A stretch of 64,000 bases of DNA from Allium sativum. Lineage: Eukaryota > Streptophyta > Magnoliopsida > Asparagales > Amaryllidaceae. The stretch's first letter is position 1. Each line of letters begins with the position of its first letter. Position numbers and translations under genes: made by a program. The stretch spans positions 460,912,310 to 460,976,309 of the forward strand of contig CM060912.1 of assembly GCA_030737875.1 (NCBI GenBank), written 5' to 3'. Of this stretch, positions 24,456-36,350 are shown piece by piece. Below the pieces are notes generated by a model, which did no database searches, was not told the origin of the DNA, and saw only the letters and a program-made list of their open reading frames with translations.

Positions 24456-27341
24456 GAATTGAAATTTTGATTTGAATTTGAAATGGAAGTAGAAATTGTT
24501 TTTGAAACGAATTTAAAACTATTTATAAAGTTCATTTTAAATAGAAATCGACGAAATATATATTATATACATTATATATATAATATAATGGCCTGAGTAG
24601 AACGCGTCGCGCAGCGGCAGTTCGTGAATTTCGACCATTGACTTCGAACGGACATTACGGGAGATCCGACCGTCGGATTCTCCTAAAACCGGAACCGTTG
24701 GGTTCGTATCAAAAAGAGCTTTCTAACTAATATTAGAAATTTGAAATCTAACGGTTGGATTTGGAGATACGTCCAAATCAAATTTGGAAAAGGTCGCTGT
24801 AAGTGCAGTTCGATGGCCGTTGTTGGAAATCGACTGTACGGGCCTTGATAAAATTATTAAAAATATCAATAATTTGTGTAAAATCATAAGAAATGATTTG
24901 GGGAAAATTGGGATGAAAAACTCCATACTTGAAAAGATAAAAATAGATTTTTATCGAAATGAACTAGTTTAGAACTAAAGTAACAACCCATTTATTTTAA
25001 ATAAATAAATTGGATTTGAAATGGGTTTTAAATAGAATTGATTTGTGGGTTTATCGTGAAGGGTGTTTTAAATGTCACTTGTTCTTTAACCCGATAATCA
25101 ATAGAATGTTATTTGGGTTTGTCGTGAACTGTGTTTTAAAAGACATTAGTTCATTAACCCAGTAAAAGGAGTTTTAATGAATCTGCAATTAGATTGAAAT
25201 GTGAATTGATAATTTAAATTATCAAATTGGGAAATGAGCGAGAATGGAGTGTCACCAGTTTTTCTCCAAAGCGATAGTTAAATCTTTAATTAGATATGAA
25301 CGTGAAATGGTAATTAATTTTACCGATAACACTGTGATATTAGATATGGAGTATTACCAGTTTTGCTTCATGGGATGAATAGGTTGGGATTGGGAAATAA
25401 AATAAATAATTACTTCGGTGTGGTTCGCTAATCTCGACTAGTTTGGAAAACCATAATTTGGTTTGATATGACATCCGAAGGAAGATTAAACAGTAAATTC
25501 AAAGAATTTATCTTGGATAAAGTTAATGGGAACCTTTCCCTAAGAATATGAAATTTAGAAACTAGCTGTAGGTTAGCTAAGAAGAATGGTTTCCTGGGTA
25601 TTGATCTGATGTTGGTTTCGGCTTTCGGGGTTAATATTTGGGAAATTGTTCTCTTGTTGATTTGCGGTTAGTAGCTACTGAATTGGAATGAGGCATATGT
25701 TGTGTTTGTGTAACATTTGTTTTTAATATACGCGGGTTGTTCGGAAAGTCCGGGTTTATACCCATTCTGAATAACCCATTCGACGATATGTCGAAGATGA
25801 AGACGGTGGTCGAAGACCAGAAGTCTTCACATCGTTTGGATAGTTACTGACGATCCTGATTGGGCTGTACACCCAAGAGGATGGAAATAGTTGGTGGTCG
25901 TCCAGACGTACTTGGGGATCGATGGATATGCGAGGAAAGTGCCTCCGGTTTCGTTTAGACCCAGAACGAACTTGTAAATGGATTGTGTGTCTGACATTGG
26001 ATTTTATTCTGTGTTGATTGATTTCTGTTAAATATATATCTGTTTGGCGGCGGAGAATTTATTCTCTTGGTTAACGCCCTTCTCTAAGACGTACGAGCTT
26101 AGAGGTTATATATCGATAGATATCAATCGCATGGCATGCATTGCCTGTGTGGCACGCTGAGTTGCATGGATCAAGGCTTCTGTTGAAAAGCAAAGTCTTG
26201 TGGTTGATGATCAAAGCACGGCCTACATGGCAGCTTTGTGTATAACGTGAATTCGCGAGCCTCACATCTCGGTATGAGTTAAAAACGGGATAAGGACTAC
26301 GAGGAGAGCACGACGTTTCTTTCTAGCTTTGGTGGTGTCAGTGACTTACCAGCCTTGACATTTATATACTTTTCACCTATGTGGTTGTTGGATGAGGCGC
26401 CTCGATTTTAGGTCTGTAAGGACCGGGAAACGTGTGTTCAGGAATAATTAATCCTCAAACGTAAGAGAGGACCGGCCCTGAAGATCCAAGGGTTGCCCAG
26501 AGTGTGTAATCCTGAGGCATTTGCTAGAGTGTCTCGAAGCGAAGAGGAGCTTGCCCCTTGCATCGACTCATGATGGAAATCCAATTTCCAATACGTGTAT
26601 TTCGGCTTTATTTGTAGAGCCTAGTATGGCGACATAGTGCTATGGGGCACTTATGCCGTCTATGATTTATATTTATGATTGAAATTGTTTTGACACTATA
26701 CACTTATTATAGTATCAAATGATTTGTTTTTAAACGTACCAAGCATGTTTGGCTGTTATAAGGTAAAACCCTATCCTCCGGCTTGCGTTGCATTGTGTGA
26801 TGGGACCTGGGTCTTATAATAGCTTCATTTTTGGAAAAAGCATTGCGTTATTTATTGATATGCACTGGTATTCTTGGGAGGAAACCTATTCCGTGTTATA
26901 CGGCGTGGTCCCTTGAATTACTCTCTTTTAAAGTAAAGTTTTAAATAAATGTATTAGTTCTCACACCAGTCACATGACTGACCTGAAGTTTATTGTTTTA
27001 ACCTAAACTCTGGGTGCCCTCATTTTCCGCACGGGCAGCTAGAAGTTTTGGGTTTGAAGATTTATATTCACATGATCCTGGTTTACAGCTGGAAAGATAT
27101 CCGGAAAGCTCTGTATCCGTATATCACCTTTAGTTGTGCTTTGTATTATTTTCCGCAGCTATGTAATTTATTGTAATCTCTGATATTTATCGAATGTATA
27201 TTTATTCATACTCTGTATATTCTTGTATCTGATGGAATTGTTGTAATTAAAAATGAAATGTTCTTCCGTCTGCATTCATTTGTGTGTTGTTCTCAAAGTA
27301 TCCGCTCTTTCCTTCACGGGGAAGTTACGGGTTCTCACATT

Positions 27342-27353
27342 AGGTATCAGAGC
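27342..27353 (+). other. Primer-binding site of L3
   Basis: AGGTATCAGAGC, one mismatch from the tRNA-Met type site TGGTATCAGAGC used by L1, L2 and the gypsy element. It starts three bases after the LTR end. GAGCT at 27350-27354 can pair with AGCTC at 27366-27370, so the site is partly in a stem. Confidence 0.85.
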
Positions 27354-27441
27354 TTTGGTTTACAGAGCTCGAGAACAAGACACATTAGAACCGAACGAAA
27401 GAATTCATCAGATATTGGATTAGTAATATCCAATTAGAATG

Positions 27442-27480
27442 ACTCGTTAGAGATAGGATTAGTTGTATCCTAGAACGAGT
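27442..27480 (+). other. Conserved two-part leader hairpin of L3
   Basis: Outer stem ACTCGTT/AACGAGT (7 bp), internal loop AGAGA opposite G, inner stem TAGGAT/ATCCTA (6 bp), loop TAGTTGT. Compared with L1, outer-stem bases AAT/ATT have become GTT/AAC and the inner GG/CC has become GAT/ATC, each change matched on the other strand. This is direct evidence that the paired structure, not only the sequence, has been kept. Confidence 0.75.
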
Positions 27481-28359
27481 GTGAAGAGTATATTTTTCAA
27501 ATGAAAACAATTTTGTTTTGAAATTTAAATCGTTGTAAACGTATTTGAATATTTATTTATTTTGAATTTGGACAATCCAATATATAAAGATTTTGCGTAT
27601 ACGCGTCATGAACGTATATTCAAAGTTTTATTATACTGGATGGATATAGAATCACATTCTAGACACCCGGGGATGATTCTCATGATGGTGCATCATCATC
27701 AGTATTTATATTCGAGTGACGAAGGTGTGATATCTATATATTTCCATTAGACTGGTGTGAGAACCAAAACTAATATAGATAAATTTATTGTGTGATTTGG
27801 CATCAAAAACATGATTTTGTATATATATCAAAGTTATGATTTTGAAACTCTAATTCACTAATTGATTGATGGTTGTGCTGTTTATTTATTTGTTTGATAA
27901 TTTTGAACCATTATGCCAAATTGAACCTAATATTGAACTGTATTGAAAATTGGGAGCATTTGCTTGCATATACATGTACTTACATTGAACAGGTCATAGC
28001 AAGGAGGCTAGAGCTGAGAATAAAATTTGTTTGCCCGACAAATAGGTACACGTTTACTATATAATTTACTGTTTTAATTGGGTGATGATGATTTTATGAG
28101 CCTATTGGCTAGCCGCTTGGCCTTTTCTTTTTCTTTTTGAGATCAGAAGGCCTGTATGGCAATTTCGGGATTTTCCCGTGGCTCCCGGTGCAGGGGAGGT
28201 TATGGCGAATTTTTTCGAAAATTTAGGGTGCTAGCCAAAATTTTGAAAATTTGAAAATTCTCAGAAACTGAAAAGTTGGAGAATGGAAGCCGAATCGAAT
28301 GTAGAGCTGATTAATCAAACCACTTTCGACTTTGTTCCTTTTCGGGGACGAAAAGTTTT

Positions 28360-28372
28360 AAGTGGGGGAGAA
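28360..28372 (+). other. Polypurine tract of L3
   Basis: AAGTGGGGGAGAA directly before the 3' LTR start TGTAACAACCC. It is the expected primer for plus-strand DNA synthesis. Confidence 0.88.
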
Positions 28373-29749
28373 TGTAACAACCCGGAAATGCGAGCCAGTT
28401 TAAAATTTTTATTTTGGCAATTTTAGCGAATTTTGAATATTTAAAATGAATTATTTTAAATTATATCGACGAGAAATTTATTTTGAATATATTCAGACGT
28501 ATATATTATATACATCGTCGTTAGAATATAAATAATTATATATAATTATAAAAGGAATTGAAAATGGCGTGGTAGTTCGATAATTCGATTTCAAACTTTA
28601 ATTGAATGTACCGGGTGCAAAACAATCCGGATTTTGGTGAAACCAAAAATAATAGAATCTAATTGAGAATATCTTTCCAACGAATCTGAAAAAATTGAAA
28701 TTTCAGAGCGGAAATCAAAAGATATGTCCAGTTGAAAATTCTGAATAGTCGCTATGGAATTCAGGTCCTTAAAATGGGAATTTTGCAAACGACCTCGGAT
28801 TTCGACGAAACCACTTTTGTTGGATCTGTGATGTCAAATTATTGCTAGGTTTAAAATTTCATAACTTTTCGAATCAATATGTGAGCGTGGCATAGGAAAA
28901 CGCGTTTGACCAGTTTCAGTTGATTTTAATCGACCAGAAATTGGTCATTTTTCAAACGGTCTCAGAATTCGACGAAACTAGTTTTGTTAGGACCGTATCG
29001 TCAATACGAAGCTAGAAAATATTTTTCGAGAATTTTTAGAGTTAGTATGTGACCCCGGTAAATTGAAATGCGCTTTCAAATTCAATTTATAGAGTTATAT
29101 GTTGATTTTAACGAAAACAGATTGAAACGATCGAATCGGCTTGCGATACATATCCCATTGTGATCGGAATGGGGGTAACTAGCTATTGACGACAGGCGGT
29201 GGGCCTCGTTTTTAGGTCGAAAATAAAAGTTGCTTTTTTGAATTAAATTAAATAAAATAAATTAAAACCCTTCTCTCTCTTTCCTTTTAACTCCTTCCCC
29301 CCCCCCCCCCCCGTCAGTTCATTTTCGATATCAAAGAAGAAGAAAAAAACGCGACGCCGCCACCGTCGAAGATCGATCCCCCCCCCCCCCCCCGTACTGA
29401 CGTTGCCTCCTCCTCCTTCTTCCTCCACCTCGCAGTATCCCCTGTCCTCCCCTAGCCTCTTCGATCTACGCACAAACCCCCACCTCGATCCCCTCTTCCC
29501 CTTCCACCGTCCGCCTCAGCCTCGCCGCCAACACCCCTTCGCCCTCCTCTGCCAAACTGAAAACCGCACCTCTGAACCCCCCCCCTCGTTAAAGAAAAAA
29601 ACACTGTAAGTTTTGTTTTGCCTTGTTTATTTATATGACTTTTAGAGTACATAAAAGTTTGATTTTTATTTGATGGAAAGCTTGTATTTTTATTAGAAAA
29701 AATATAGGATTCTTATATTGTTTTTAAATAAATATTTGCTTTTGAAAAG

Positions 29750-30515
29750 GCGGATTTTTCTATATTGAATAACAAGGTAAAAATTAGATTTTTCTATATT
29801 GAATAACATGGTAAAAATTAGATTTTTATATATTGAATAACGAAATAAAATTAGATTTTTATATATTGAATAACGAAATAAAATTTTGATTTTTATATAT
29901 TGAATAGCAAAGTAAAAATGCGATTTTTATGTAGAGAGGAGCGTTATAAAAATATAATTTTTATATAGAAGTTAGAAAGAAATATACGATTTTCATATAG
30001 AGGTTGTGATGAAAATTCTACTTTTACATTATAGAAGTAGCGACGAAAATATGATTTTTACATTATAGGAGTGTTAAAAATATGACCTTTATATAGTAGA
30101 AGATATAAAAACACTATTTTTATATAAGCAGTGTATTGAAAATAAAATTTCTATATAATAGAGAATATAAAAATATAATCTTTATATTTGAAAAGGCGAA
30201 ATCTTTATATAGAGAATAGCAGTGTAAAAATAGAATTTTTATCTGTATAGTAGCAATGTAAAAATAGAATTTTTATCTAGCAATGTAAAAATAGAATCTT
30301 TACGTATATAGTAGCGATGTAAAAATAGAACTTTTATCTATATAGTAGCGATGTAAAAATAGAATTTTTATCTATATAGTAGCGATGTAAAATTAGAATT
30401 TTTATCTATATAGTAGCGATGTAAAAATAGAATTTTTATCTATATAGTAACAATATAAAAATATGATTTTTATATACATAGCAACAATATAAAAATGTGA
30501 TTTTTATATATGTAG
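29750..30515 (+). repeat. Array of hairpin units, 34-bp period (3' LTR)
   Basis: Counterpart of 22322-23050 with the same unit order and a few substitutions. The best-kept repeats (30310-30445) have GTAGCGATG followed by TAAAAATAGAATTTTTA. Confidence 0.9.
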
Positions 30516-31736
30516 TGGCTACGGTCAACGAAGGTGACAAAAGGCGAAAACAGTGAAGATTTCCTACATTAGAAGTGTCGTGGAATTGGATTAGCTATCG
30601 GTGAGAACTTCTCACTCAAAATTTTCTTTTCTAGTTATAAATATATATACTAGGATGCAGACGGTGTTTAGTAGCACCCGACACCCGTCATCCACAGACT
30701 ATGGATGGCTTGTTTGTTTGATTGATGTGTTGTGAAAAGAGTTTGTGATGTTGATGTGAAATAGATAGAAAAAAATCATAGGTTGAATAAAATAATTTGG
30801 TCGTTAAAAATATAATTTTTAACGTGAATGTGAATAAATAAATATTCATTTACAAACCAGACGGTTTGTTTATGTACACCTATTTGAAGGACATTGATTG
30901 GGACGATAAATTTTACACATCGCCCAACTGCACAAATAAGAATCTGTGTTTGTTGATTTGAAACCCCACACGGGTATTGGGATAAAATACGGCATACACT
31001 AATCCCAATAATTAGTTGTATGTCGATTGATTGATTGATAGGCTGTTATGAGCGTTAGATATCTATATTTTATGCTTATACAGTGTAGTGAACTTTGGAT
31101 GATGGTTGATTATTTATCGTTGCTATTATATACATGTGTTGTATGGAATCCATATAATTAACTTTATATGGTAATTGATTGGGCCTCATTCCAATTGGGA
31201 AAATAAAGAATATTATAAAATAAAGGTTCATGTGTTGACAGTACTCATCCGTTGAGATTAGTCATGTGTTGAACGAAATATTTTAACAATAAAATTTACA
31301 TCTTTATCATATATAAAATTAGAAATTAACTGGAAAATAGATGAGATGAGTGGTCTCCTGGATATTGATCTGATGTTGGTTTCGGCCTTCGGGGTTAAAT
31401 ATTTAGGGAATCGTTCTCTTACTAATTTACGGTTGGAGTCTGATTCGAAATCAAACGATAGATATCACAATTTTGTAAAATATATTGAATAACAAAAATA
31501 GTCACATGTGGACAGTACTCATTCGTTGAGATTAGTCATGTGTTGACAAAAATATAGATTCACGTATTGATTAGAATAAATATTCATTTGTTGAATAGAA
31601 TAACGAAGTTATTGAAAAATATAAAGCCGTGTTGGTTAGAGGTACGCTATTTTGACGCGAACGATGCTTATATCGATTATATTCATTTTTATAATGAATA
31701 TTGAAAAGAGATAGAAATCGAATATTTATAGTAGGA

Positions 31737-31930
31737 ATTCGAATTGAATTAAATAGATAATAAAACGAGTTCGAATTGAATTGAATATAAAACGAGTTCG
31801 AATTGAATTGAATATAAAACGAATTCGAATTGAATTGAATATAAAACGAATTCGAATTGAATTGAATATAAAACGAATTCGAATTGAATTGAATATAAAA
31901 CGAATTCGAATTGAATTGAATATATAATGA
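31737..31930 (+). repeat. 27-bp tandem array, six copies (3' LTR)
   Basis: Same unit as 24297-24455 but with one extra copy. The antisense open frame is therefore nine codons longer (121 against 112). Confidence 0.9.
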
Positions 31931-34821
31931 ATTCAAATTGAATTGAAATTTTGATTTGAATTTGAAATGGAAGTAGAAATTGTTTTTGAAACGAATTTAA
32001 AACTATTTATAAAGTTCATTTTAAATAGAAATCGACGAAATATATATTATATACATTATATATATAATATAATGGCCTGAGTAGAACGCGTCGCGCAGCG
32101 GCAGTTCGTGAATTTCGACCATTGACTTCGAACGGACATTACGGGAGATCCGACCGTCGGATTCAACTAAAACTAGAACCGTTGGATTCGTATCGAAAAG
32201 AGCTTTCTAAGAATATTAGAAATTTGAAATCTAACGGTTGGATTTGGAGATACGTCCAAATCAAATTTGGAAAAGGTCGCTGTAAGTGTAGTTCGATGGC
32301 CGTTGTTGGAAATCGATTGTACGGGCCTTGATAAAATTATTAAAAATATCAATAATTTGTGTAAAATCATAAGAAATGATTTGGGGAAAATTGGGATGAA
32401 AAACTCCATATTTGAAAAGATAAAAATAGATTTTTATCGAAATGAACTAGTTTAGAACTAAAGTAACAACCCATTTATTTTAAATAAATAAATTGGATTT
32501 GAAATGGGTTTTAAATAGAATTGATTTGTGGGTTTATCGTGAAGGGTATTTTAAATGACACTTGTTCTTTAACCCGATAATCAATAGAATGTGATTTGGG
32601 TTTGTCGTGAACTGTGTTTTAAAAGACATTAGTTCTTTAACCCAGTAAAAGGAGTTTTAATGAATCTGCAATTAGATTGAAATGTGAATTGATAATTTGA
32701 ATTATCAAATTGGGAAATGAGCGAGAATGGAGTATCACCAGTTTTGCTCCAAAACGATAGTTAAATCTTTAATTAGATTTGAACGTGAAATGGTAATTAA
32801 TTTTACCGATAACACTGTGATATTAGATATGGAGTATTACCAGTTTTGCTTCATGGGATGAATAGGTTGGGATTGGGAAATAAAATAAATAATTACTTTG
32901 GTGTGGTTCGCTAATCTCGACTAGTTTGGAAAACCATAATTTGGTTTGATCTGACATCCAAAGGAGGATTAAACAATAAATTCAAAGAATTTATCTTGGA
33001 TAAAATTAATGGGAACCTTTCCCTAAGAATATGAAATTTAGAAACTAGCTGTAGGTTAGCTAAGAAGAATGGTTTCCTGGGTATTGATCTGATGTTGGTT
33101 TCGGCTTTCGGGGTTAATATTTGGGAAATTGTTCTCTTGTTGATTTAGGGTTAGTAGCTACTGAATTGGAATGAGGTGTATGTTGTGTTTGTGTAACATT
33201 TGTTTTTAATATACGCGGGTTGTTCGGAAAGTCCGGGTTTATACCCATTCTGAATAACCGATTCGACGATGTGTCGAAGATGAAGACGGTGGTCGAAGAC
33301 CAGAAGTCTTCACATCGTTTGGAAAATTACTGACGATCCTGATTGGGCTGTAAACCCAAGAGGATGGAAATAGTTGGTGGTCGTCCAGACGTACTTGGGG
33401 ATCAATGGATATGCGAGTAAAGTGCCTCCGGTTTCGTTCAGACCCAGAACGAACTTGTTAATGGATTGTGTGTCTGACATTGGATTCTATTCTGTGTTGA
33501 TTGATTTCTGTTAAATATATATCTGTTTGGCGGCGGAGAATTTATTCTCTTGCTTAACGCCCTTCTCTGAGACGTACGAGCTTAGAGGTTATATATCGAT
33601 AGATATCAATCGCATGGCATGAATTGCCTGTGTGGCACGCTGAGTTGCATGGATCAAGGCTTCTGTTGAAAACAAAGTCTTGTGGTTGATGATCAAAGCA
33701 CGGCCTACGTGGCAGCTTTGTGTATAACGTGAATTCGCGAGCCTCACATCTCGGTATGAGTTAAAAACGGGATAAGGACTGCGGGGAGAGCACGACGTTT
33801 CTTTCTAGCTTTGGTGGTGTCAGTGACTTACCAACCCTGACATTTATATACTTTTCACCTATGTGGTTGTTGGATGAGGCACCTCGATTTTAGGTCTGTA
33901 AGGACCGGTAAACGTGTGTTCAGGAATAATTAATCCTCAAACATAAGAGAGGACCGGCCCTGAAGATCCAAGGGTTGCCCAGAGTGTGTAGTCCTGAGGC
34001 ATTTGCTAGAGTGTCTCGAAGCGGATAGGAGCTTGCCCCTTGCCTCGACTCATGACGGAAATCCAATTTCCAATACGTGTATTTCGGCTTTATTTGTAGA
34101 GCCTAGTATGGCGACATAGTGGTATGGGGCACTTATGCCGTCTATGATTTATATTTATGATTGAAATTGTTTTGACACTATACACTTATTATAGTATCAA
34201 ATGATTTGTTTTTAAACGTACCAAGCATGTTTGGCTGTTATAAGGTAAAACCCTATCCTCCGGCTTGCGTTGCATTGTGTGATGGGACCTGGGTCTTATA
34301 ATAGCTTCATTTTTTGAAAAAGCATTGCGTTATTTATTGATATGCACTGGTATGCTTGGGAGGAAACCCGTTCCGTGTTATACGGCGTGGTCCCATGAAT
34401 TACTCTCTTTTAAAGTAAAGTTTTAAATAACTGTTTTAGTTCTCACACCAGTCACATGACTGACCTGGAGTTTATTGTTTTAACCTAAACTCTGGGTGCC
34501 CTCATTTTCCGCACGGGCAGCTAGTAGTTTTGGGTTTGCAGATTTATATTCACAGGATCCTGGTTTACAGCTGGAATGATATCCGGAAAGCTCCGTATCC
34601 GTATATCACCTTCAGTTGTGCTTTGTATTATTTTCCGCTGCTATGTAATTTATTGTAATCTCTGATATTTATCGAATGTATATTTATTCATACTCTGTAT
34701 ATTCTTGTATCTGATGGAATTGTTGTAATTAACAATGAAATGTTCTTCCGTCTGCGTTCATTTGTGTGTTGTTCTCAAAGTATCCGCTCTTTCCTTCACG
34801 GGGAAGTTACGGGTTCTCACA

Positions 34822-34826
34822 TTTCA
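34822..34826. repeat. Target-site duplication of L3, right copy (tttca)
   Basis: Identical to 20956-20960. Host sequence resumes here with CACATGTGTGCCC. Confidence 0.9.
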
Positions 34827-36110
34827 CATGTGTGCCCTCCATCGTTCATGTTTTTTCCCTAACTTGAACATAACTGATGTTAAAAAGAAGCAAAGCAAAT
34901 ATTTTGCAAGAGCAAGTATTTAAAAGTTTAGTGTAATCAGCAATTGTCTTTTCTTCAATTTGTTTAAATTATCAGCAACACTCCTTTGTTCATTCAGCCA
35001 ACTATTTTAGTTATTATGTCGCTTCTTTTAAGAAGTTTAGTATAAATTTTTGATTGCACTCATCTCCCTGTAAGAGACACTTTTATTTATCGAGCAAGTA
35101 TTTCTTGATTGTTTTTCTTTCTGCATGTGTCATTATACACAATAGCCCGTAATTAGGTGCGAATCTCCTTTTAAGTGAGTCCTGCATGAATTTACTTTAT
35201 GAGCTCGCGTTGCAAGTACCCTTAGCTAATGTACAGAGCATTCTGGGAACAACATTTGGCTTTATTACCAAGTAATAACCTCTTTTATGTGTATGTACCA
35301 GGAACATTTATGATTACCCAGTAGGCGAATTCCTTTTGTCTTAGTTGTGTTCCTTTATGCGTGAATTTCTCCATTTCCGATCATGCATGAGATATCCTAG
35401 TTGCACCCTATGTTATTGGTTAACATTTAATGTGTCCCGCTTGAAACTTGAGTTGTCACCAGTCCTGGTCTCATACAGTCCAAAACCCGCTATTTTTATG
35501 CATACATGCTATATTTGTCATATATATGTGGCTAATGTTGCTAGACCATGTAATATACCGCGCACCGATGTCATTCATCCCCCTGTTTGCTTCATGTATG
35601 TTCTATGATCCATTGGTATGTTCTTTGGTGCAGTCATGGGTGTTAAACTCGAATCATTTTAAGACTCGAGTGTTTTATGTTTTTTCCATGGAACACTTGG
35701 GTCAGGTTCAAAGTGTTCCAAATTTTAAAGATTCGGCTCGCAAACTGGAGAGGAATGTGAAGGCATAAGACGCGTACGCACGCAAGGCCCGACTAAACCG
35801 TAAACTTGTATTTATTTTAAAATTCATGCACTGTATTTATAATTCTTCAGCAGTATAAAAATGTTTTGTAAAACTCTAAAATTATTTGTATAAAATAAAA
35901 TTCCGCTTGTGAAATATATTATTGTATATTTGTCTGTATTGTGATTCTGTGTGTTTATTCGGTTTAAACCTGTAAGATAATAATGATTTGTTGTTTTGAG
36001 CGTCTAGAGTTGGTTTAATTACCGATTCGAGATGTTAAAAATAGCGAGCCATTATAGAAGTGGTAATTGCAATATGCAAAACTTGTTAATATATATATAT
36101 ATATATATTC
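34827..36110 (+). other. Unclassified sequence (right half), continues from 20960
   Basis: Joins to 19410-20960 across L3. It is AT-rich with no protein domain. Around 35630-35810 a segment of more balanced composition (GGGTCAGGTTCAAAGTGTTCC, then GACGCGTACGCACGCAAGG) precedes AT-rich DNA that could be an LTR or transcript 3' end. An (AT)n run lies at 36092-36109. It may be a further, old LTR or a host non-coding region. Confidence 0.4.
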
Positions 36111-36188
36111 GTGAAGAATATAAATAACGTGTGTGGTTATATAGAATGACAAGGACATGGACGATAGATTACAACATTCTTATAAGTT

Positions 36189-36350
36189 TATTGTAATGAA
36201 AATCTTGATATACTTGAAGATGAGTAAATTACTTCCTGCTTTATGTTGTTGTAATGAAAATCTTGGTATATTCCATTCTTCGAAGTATTATTATAATGAA
36301 AATCTTGATATACTTCAAGGTAAGTAGATTACCGTCTGCTTAGTGTTGTT
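36189..36350. repeat. Short direct repeats of about 58 bp
   Basis: TAATGAAAATCTTGATATACTT occurs near 36196 and 36294, each followed by a similar AGTAAATTAC or AGTAGATTAC stretch and GTTGTTGTAATGAAA. A related partial copy lies between them. The repeats are upstream of the copia remnant and may belong to it. Confidence 0.65.

Larger units (their letters stand above)
20961..27339 (+). repeat. L3 5' LTR (6379 bp)
   Basis: Order: TGTAACAACCCGG start; U3 block with AATGGCGTGGTAGTTCG near 21150; two GACGAAAC motifs (21372-21430, 21540-21595); AT-rich TATA-like sequence near 21831; GC-rich leader with poly-C runs (21877-22158) closed by ATTGTAAGTTTTT; 34-bp hairpin array (22322-23050); 27-bp array (24300-24450); conserved block GGCGGAGAATTTATTCTCTT (26049-26068); CCGTGTTATACGGCGTGG block (26899-26916) and the AGTTTA/TAAACT hairpin. 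Two internal duplications are visible: CAGTACTCAT plus TTGAGATTAGTCATGTG (23780, 24055) and TTGATCTGATGTTGGTTTCGG (23908, 25598). Confidence 0.92.
27340..28372 (+). other. L3 interior, non-coding
   Basis: Only 1033 bp between LTRs. No gag or pol similarity in any frame. It starts with the primer-binding site, a small stem-loop and the two-part conserved hairpin. Near 28015-28160 it shares short blocks with the L2 interior (AATAAAAT, GCCCGACAAATAGGTACA against GCCCAACAAAAAGGTACA, and ATGAGCC followed by AGCCGCTT). Near its end is TTCGGGGACGAAAAGTTTTA, typical of plant chromoviruses just before the polypurine tract. Confidence 0.85.
20961..34821 (+). mobile_element. Element L3: non-autonomous LTR retrotransposon with giant LTRs
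   Basis: A complete 13.9-kb element. It has LTRs of 6379 and 6449 bp, an interior of 1033 bp, a primer-binding site with one mismatch, a good polypurine tract and perfect TTTCA target duplications. LTRs start TGTAACAACCCGG and end GGGTTCTCACA. No coding domain of a retrotransposon is present. The two LTRs look very similar throughout, differing mainly in substitutions, poly-C lengths and array copy number, so insertion appears fairly recent. The solo LTR S is a diverged relative. Conserved blocks shared with L1 and L2 show common descent or common constraint. Confidence 0.93.
28373..34821 (+). repeat. L3 3' LTR (6449 bp)
   Basis: Direct copy of 20961-27339 with the same part order: GACGAAAC motifs at 28784-28845 and 28951-29005, poly-C leader 29297-29585, hairpin array 29750-30515, 27-bp array 31737-31930 with six units, conserved GGCGGAGAATTTATTCTCTT at 33533-33552, and GAGTTTA/TAAACTC hairpin at 34468-34492. 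It ends GGGTTCTCACA at 34821. Confidence 0.92.

Noticed and set aside
31571..31936. Repeat protein FNSNSFYIQ (121 codons)
   Set aside because: It comes from a 27-bp tandem array in the LTR. The copy number differs between LTRs and there is no start context or homology.
34735..34923. 62-codon frame crossing the L3 right end
   Set aside because: It runs from LTR into flanking DNA and so is a junction product without homology.
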